Below are positions 29,701-33,122 of a stretch of DNA of 33,122 nucleotides, in pieces. The translations under genes were made by a program, and so were the position numbers. Source of the stretch: a virus. Every line of letters starts with the position of its first letter. The first letter of the stretch is position 1. The stretch covers positions 1 to 33,122 of IMG/VR virus record IMGVR_UViG_3300049811_000061. The stretch is one strand, 5' to 3'. The notes below the pieces were generated by a model. It did no database searches and was not told the origin of the DNA. It saw only the letters and a program-made list of their open reading frames with translations.

Positions 29701-30140
29701 CCGATGTATTGACGGCTGCGCACATGCAAGGGGCGCAGGCACTTGTAGTCGCCGTGGCCGGCGATGGCGCTAGCGCAAGCAGCATTCAAGTTCCATCAAC
29801 CGTGTGGGCAGTCAATAGTTCTGCACTGGCTGCGGCCATTGCGGATCAGTCTGGCGCATCCAGCCTGTCGGCGGCGATCTTTGAAGCGTTGAACGCAATC
29901 TTCTCTGCTTCTGCCGGGGTTAGCGCGTTCGTTCGCCCGAAGCGATTCATCGTCTATGTGCTTACCGGCAGGGAGGTGCAGCGCGTCGAGTTTTCGCCCG
30001 CTACGGCGTTCGCTGTCACCGGGAGCGAGAAGTCTGCCCCGGCCACCGGAAGGGATACCGCTGCGGCCAAGACAGCTAAACCGACCGCTGCGCCGCAACA
30101 CCGCAGGAACACAGTTCACGGAGAGGGCGAAAATGAGTGA
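26745..30140 (+). CDS. Kelch-like beta-propeller protein with 20-residue repeat stalk (tail appendage)
   Basis: A 1131-residue protein in three parts. Residues 55-665 carry about twelve kelch-like units marked by G-Y/F-x-x-G-G (57, 147, 191, 242, 291, 367, 421, 469, 517, 567, 615 and weaker copies), each followed by a strand such as V-E-K-L-x-F-x-x-E-T. Residues 703-1064 are about eighteen tandem 20-residue repeats with consensus near S-A-E-P-A-S-A-T-D. The last 67 residues are a short beta piece and a basic tail. The layout suggests a receptor- or polymer-binding propeller on a repeated stalk, as in tail fibres; no signal peptide is present. The N-terminus has one repeat-like copy near residue 23. 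Confidence 0.75.
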   Translation: MSWGFSPLLPASAHQQSNPFAKSADEAATASETSGATVATTIFASSIEYSGVAGVGYGYFCGGTNNGSNASTAVDRINYQTKAIAASANALNVPTRNASGIQSRTHGYVTVHDGDCEKLTFSNETVASGFSQNSRLYGASASCESHGYWIGGPVGLSRVLTKMPWATEVNTDLSSSMSQLRYCGAGACQNNLFVAGGYEPGGGTYPYFIYKYDLATDSELSMSSYLNTYGRSESASMAFTTCLYFYGGYNSGNGFLTDVEKLVEATEAVTTLSLTLSVSRQSPGVANGVHAGYVAGGNVSAVPVSSTEEFVQSSESRTALGATIGAAVYGIAGLSTQYFSSSAISTHDAKPWVRVDVPEIAAWPKGAGYVVCGREPDDGGYETRVNTVDKLSFSTETISILAATCSEQRWAGPAGVTSDRKGFFAGGRLLTPTTSIDAMAYAVETIAAITATLSYARVYSGTISAPNSAGYIVGGRSGGAGYGDIEKLAFTAETVSTLSATVQYLYQYGIGACNGINGYLFTGYNDINGASSALEVLRLSDETRLSVTTSGSALGVHMSSGAQSTADLYTFGGFTGAAVSNGCNKANLASYTLSVVSIALATSRYHSAGVGHSGAGYTAGGVNSSGTFIDSIERLAYNTETYSTLAAVLTATRTQSGNVSTPIGVADNPSATNTVGGQQDVAIVQSASAAESIIPLVSYTIESIEATASTDTPLAGATFPIGSTEPAAATDLAAGVRLAICAALDALAATSAENLLLTRNVSRAEPLSSVDGSSTEFTLSAGSADALTLTDTQSGGTAFGGALSETASPVDSALGAVAFGVAGSAVAASTDTAATTAAILATSADILVLVEAESATALFVSSRSEPASAAHTNGAAAQLVSSGMEPAFAADAQGAARTQNAARAEGASAVDTPSVAVTLLGTLTDAATATDVISSTSGTLHSSSAGESAASADAQTVTSAFVASAAEAATVSAAQNASALLYAIRSDVLTAAHMQGAQALVVAVAGDGASASSIQVPSTVWAVNSSALAAAIADQSGASSLSAAIFEALNAIFSASAGVSAFVRPKRFIVYVLTGREVQRVEFSPATAFAVTGSEKSAPATGRDTAAAKTAKPTAAPQHRRNTVHGEGENE
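28851..29936 (+). repeat. Tandem 60-bp (20-residue) repeat array in the kelch-like gene
   Basis: Eighteen consecutive units; seventeen are exactly 20 codons and one has 22. Position 3 is usually E or D, position 9 often D and position 17 usually L, F, or another hydrophobic. Units include STEPAAATDLAAGVRLAICA, RAEPLSSVDGSSTEFTLSAG and RSEPASAAHTNGAAAQLVSS. DNA identity between units is low, so the array is old or diversified and constant in length. Confidence 0.8.
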
Positions 30141-32265
30141 CGACTTCGGAAAGCCCTTTGGCGTTTTCCCAACCTTTCTTGGGAACAGGGAAAAGGTGAA
30201 GTTGCGCGTCGGTCTTACGCATACTGACGGGCCTGACTCGATACGAACGCGCAACCTGGGCGGCGGCGCGCAACTTCGCACGCGGGGCGGGTTTCCTCTG
30301 GTCAAGGGAGCGGTGGACGAAGAGGAAAAGCCAATCAGGGTCGGCGAGCAACTTCACGGAGAAATCAGGAACAAGAAGCTGCACATCTACGATGACAAGC
30401 TGAACATACCAACGGGCCTTACGTCGCCAAGCCCGTGGACGCTTGATTGGAACTTGCTTAACCCGCGTTCATCACGATCACAAACAACGAACTACATAGC
30501 CAACATCGACCTGACTGCGGCGCCAAAGCCATACTCGAACCCTGCCCAAGTAATTTTTTCGGCGCCGCCAGGAGAAAGCTGCACGTTCGGCGGTGCTCAG
30601 TGGTTAACAACTGCCGAAGATGGGAACGGGATACACATGGGCGTTGATTACACGCTCAACTGTATGCAGTGGTTGTATCAAGCCGACAACGGCAAAAAGT
30701 TCTTGTTGAGCTACTACGTCACGAAGGTTACGCCGACAAATGCCAGCGGGATATTTCCTTCGGGAGAAACACACGACTTCGAGTTCAACCTGTTTGCGAA
30801 AGAAATTCTCGACGCGAACGGAACGCTGTCTACAAACTACAAGGCATTGTTGACTGGTGCGCCGTTTACGGTAACAAACCCGGCTGCGCATAAGCTGGAG
30901 CGGAATTTCGGGTATTACGGCGTTGGTGACTACGCGAACCTCGAAGTCTCGCATCGCCATGCCAGTTATTCACCAACCGGAAACGAAATGCTTTACATGG
31001 TTCCGGCGTACGAGGCCCGCACAACCGATACTGTGCCGTGGTACACGGGGCGCGGAAAGGCGCTTGAGCTAAAGCTCGGAGAACATCTGATAAAGGTGAT
31101 GCGCGTCCAGATCACTGGTAATACCTACGCGACATTGAGCGCCAGCCTTTCGACATACATGAACGAAACAGACTGTTTCCAGTTTGACCAAGTTGAAAAC
31201 GAATTCCTGACCGAAATCCGCGATGTGGTCGTATGGAATTGGGTTTTTGACCCGAGCGGCGGGTCGCCTGAAGACCGTATGCGCGCCCCGTCTGTTATCG
31301 GTACGGAGCAGTATTCAACGTCATACGAGAAATACAAGTACAAAGCCTACCTGCTTGTTGGCTACGCACCACGCAAAGATGGTGCCGCGCAGATTGTCAA
31401 AATACACGCATACGCGGAAGAACAATACGGGTTTCCAGGCAACTCGGACACAAGTTCTTACACCGAAACCGGAACCATGCGGTATGTGTGGGACGCGCCC
31501 AATTCAAGGTGGGCTTGGTGGTCAACTGACACAGTGAATACATCATCCTCCGCGTCGACACAACACCAGGACAAGTGGCGTTCAAGCGTCAAGCTATACC
31601 ACGACAATACACTTGTCTATGAGTACATTACGACCAGCAATGCGTACTCCTATGTGTCATTGTCAACAGACGAGCGCCACCAACAAGCCGGGGAGGCAAC
31701 TACTTCATACAAGCATACTTCAAGCACGAAGACATATTTAGAGCATGATGGCGACAGACTAATACAGCATTACCCGGAGCAAATGACTATTGTTGCTTTT
31801 GGTTGGCCGCAAGGGTGGTCGTCTGTATACGAGTATGAAGAGCAAAACGGCGTTGTTCTGAAAGACGGAACCGCCTCGGGGCCGGAGCCGTACTGGATCG
31901 CAAAGCGCCCGGTGCGAGTCATTCCAGAGGTTGTGACAAATAATGTCGTAGGGCTTACGCCGGGCTATTGGCAAGGAACTGTTCCGCTCAACAGCGGAAT
32001 CGAGCCAGAAATACACAACCATGTCGGCGCGTATGTTGCACTCGGGTATAACGGTGACGCGCCAGCCATGAAGCTGGTCCCTAGGTACAGTCACTACTAC
32101 GCCCCTGGGTACGGCGGAGCTACGACGCTTTTTGCTACGCCGGGCCTGGTTTCTTGGAACCCGCGCCGGCCGCGCCTTTGGAGCGTGTCAGAGTCTCCTG
32201 GGTACTTTGACACATACGGCATGACGTGGATTGGCAAAGCGATTTATATGAGAGGATGGGTATGA
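30133..32265 (+). CDS. Large tail or appendage protein, unrecognised
   Basis: A 710-residue protein with no family that I recognise. It is rich in Tyr, Trp, Thr and Asn and predicted beta throughout (YTLNCMQWLYQADNGKKFLL, then TRNLGGGAQLRTRGGF near the N-terminus), typical of secreted or virion-surface proteins. It is more AT-rich than the head genes. Start ATG at 30133 after GAGGG, overlapping the kelch-like gene by 8 bp. It and the kelch protein probably form one appendage or neck structure. Confidence 0.72.
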   Translation: MSDDFGKPFGVFPTFLGNREKVKLRVGLTHTDGPDSIRTRNLGGGAQLRTRGGFPLVKGAVDEEEKPIRVGEQLHGEIRNKKLHIYDDKLNIPTGLTSPSPWTLDWNLLNPRSSRSQTTNYIANIDLTAAPKPYSNPAQVIFSAPPGESCTFGGAQWLTTAEDGNGIHMGVDYTLNCMQWLYQADNGKKFLLSYYVTKVTPTNASGIFPSGETHDFEFNLFAKEILDANGTLSTNYKALLTGAPFTVTNPAAHKLERNFGYYGVGDYANLEVSHRHASYSPTGNEMLYMVPAYEARTTDTVPWYTGRGKALELKLGEHLIKVMRVQITGNTYATLSASLSTYMNETDCFQFDQVENEFLTEIRDVVVWNWVFDPSGGSPEDRMRAPSVIGTEQYSTSYEKYKYKAYLLVGYAPRKDGAAQIVKIHAYAEEQYGFPGNSDTSSYTETGTMRYVWDAPNSRWAWWSTDTVNTSSSASTQHQDKWRSSVKLYHDNTLVYEYITTSNAYSYVSLSTDERHQQAGEATTSYKHTSSTKTYLEHDGDRLIQHYPEQMTIVAFGWPQGWSSVYEYEEQNGVVLKDGTASGPEPYWIAKRPVRVIPEVVTNNVVGLTPGYWQGTVPLNSGIEPEIHNHVGAYVALGYNGDAPAMKLVPRYSHYYAPGYGGATTLFATPGLVSWNPRRPRLWSVSESPGYFDTYGMTWIGKAIYMRGWV

Positions 32266-33122
32266 AAGACTTTATTTTCGGGCCGTTTCTCGGCATCAAC
32301 AACCGGCTTCCTCCGTTCGCTATGGTTACGGAAAAAGGGGCGTACCTTTCCAGCGCCATCAACGTCGACATCGACAAGTCAGGCCGTATCAGGCGGCGCG
32401 AGGACGCGCTGCTTGTCTCTCCAATGGTCGGCGGGCATTCGGTATTCGCTGTTTCAGACACCGATGGCTACTTCGTGCGCGCTTCCGCGCTGTACCGTTT
32501 TTCAGCCCCGCTCGGCGGCCTGTTTTCAGAGCAGCTTGTAACGGCGTTGAGCAGCAATGCCGCAATGAGTTTTGCGGAGTTCGACGGCGTTGTGTACTTC
32601 AGCAACGGCGCGGATACAGGCACCGTCGTTGGAATCGTGTCGTCCCCGTTGGGGTTTGCTACGCCAGATGCGCCGGCCCTGTCGAGCGGCGCCGGGACGC
32701 TTCCCGTTGGCAAGTACAAGGTCGCGGTCAGGTACGTTAATGCGACCACCGGGGAAGCCGGTGGAATGTCGGCACAGGCGGTGCGTGACCTTGGTATTTC
32801 CGGCGGGATAGCCGTCACGCTGCCAGCGGCGGCGGCCGGGGCGACGCATGTTCAGGTGTTCCTGTCTGACACCAACGGCTCCGAGACATACCTGCACACG
32901 ACCGCACCGACCGGAACCGCGAGCATCGTTATTGCAACCCTTGGGTCGAGGACCACCACGGCGCCATCGGATTACCTCGTTCCGTTCCCGGCGGCGGCCG
33001 GCCTGTTTTGTGTCAACGGTCGCCTGTTCGGCATCAGCGGAGACTCGCTGGTGTTCAGCCCTGGGTATCGAATGAAGTACCACGATCCGATTGCCGGCCG
33101 GATAACACTGGCCGGTGATATA
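32262..33122 (+). CDS. Tail protein (GINN-type), 5' part only
   Basis: The first 287 codons of a gene that runs past the right edge. It starts MKDFIFGPFLGINNRLPPFA, and continues LSSAINVDIDKSGRIRRRED, a G-I-N-N...N-V-D-x-x-x-x-G-R-x-R-R-R opening found in tail or tail-nozzle proteins of podoviruses. A fibronectin-like stretch follows (TLPVGKYKVAVRYVNATTGE, then THVQVFLSDTNGSETYLHT). ATG overlaps the upstream TGA as ATGA. Position at the end of the tail genes supports the call. Confidence 0.72.
   Translation, partial: MKDFIFGPFLGINNRLPPFAMVTEKGAYLSSAINVDIDKSGRIRRREDALLVSPMVGGHSVFAVSDTDGYFVRASALYRFSAPLGGLFSEQLVTALSSNAAMSFAEFDGVVYFSNGADTGTVVGIVSSPLGFATPDAPALSSGAGTLPVGKYKVAVRYVNATTGEAGGMSAQAVRDLGISGGIAVTLPAAAAGATHVQVFLSDTNGSETYLHTTAPTGTASIVIATLGSRTTTAPSDYLVPFPAAAGLFCVNGRLFGISGDSLVFSPGYRMKYHDPIAGRITLAGDI

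Noticed and set aside
28851-29936. Tandem repeats as a CRISPR or noncoding repeat array
   Set aside because: The units are codon-phased, diverged at DNA level and conserved only as a protein pattern in an open frame.
1-33122. tRNA genes, CRISPR arrays, insertion sequences, integrase and att sites
   Set aside because: None could be recognised on either strand.

Overview
The window is part of a temperate, podovirus-like tailed phage or prophage. It holds an immunity region, Red-type recombination genes, O/P-type replication genes, a P22-type packaging and portal module, an N4-gp56-type capsid gene, a lysis cassette and tail genes. GC-rich codon use and the mix of families (P22-like portal, N4-gp56-like coat, SAR-type lysozyme with nested spanins) suggest a betaproteobacterial or similar GC-rich proteobacterial host. 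The host is an inference, because no host gene, integrase or att site lies in the window.

Left arm, 1-5436, minus strand. An early-left operon is transcribed leftward from a near-consensus promoter (5408-5436). A second, visibly related promoter and leader copy lies inside the operon (3243-3271). The genes are mostly small and unrecognised, and include an LPD29-type protein and small membrane proteins. Downstream come a homing-endonuclease-like HNH protein, a RecT/Bet annealing protein and the first codons of a YqaJ/lambda-exonuclease-like protein that runs off the left edge.

Immunity region, 5468-6777. A LexA/S24-type repressor (minus) and a Cro/YdaS-like protein (plus) diverge from a short control region. 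Five 13-bp inverted repeats of the form TAGCY-N3-RGCTA sit at the four promoters and look like the shared operators. An antisense lipoprotein gene lies just beyond cro, where lambda-type phages keep their establishment promoter.

Right early arm, 6765-12030, plus strand. Genes overlap by 4 bp almost throughout: RHH-like protein, zinc-motif protein, HNH protein, O-like initiator with an internal cluster of phased GCTAGC palindromes (candidate origin), P-like helicase loader, NinB, a Ref-like RecA-dependent nuclease, a winged-helix protein and a DUF1064 nuclease.

Late region, 12051-33122, plus strand. In order: terminase small and large subunits, portal, scaffold, gp49/66-family protein, CsrA-like protein, coat, a second head protein, connector-like protein, lysis genes (holin-like proteins, SAR lysozyme, nested Rz/Rz1), and a series of tail or appendage proteins. 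The largest of these is a 1131-residue kelch-like protein with about eighteen 20-residue repeats. The last gene (tail protein, from 32262) is cut by the right edge. No stretch longer than about 100 bases lacks a gene or a recognisable control element.
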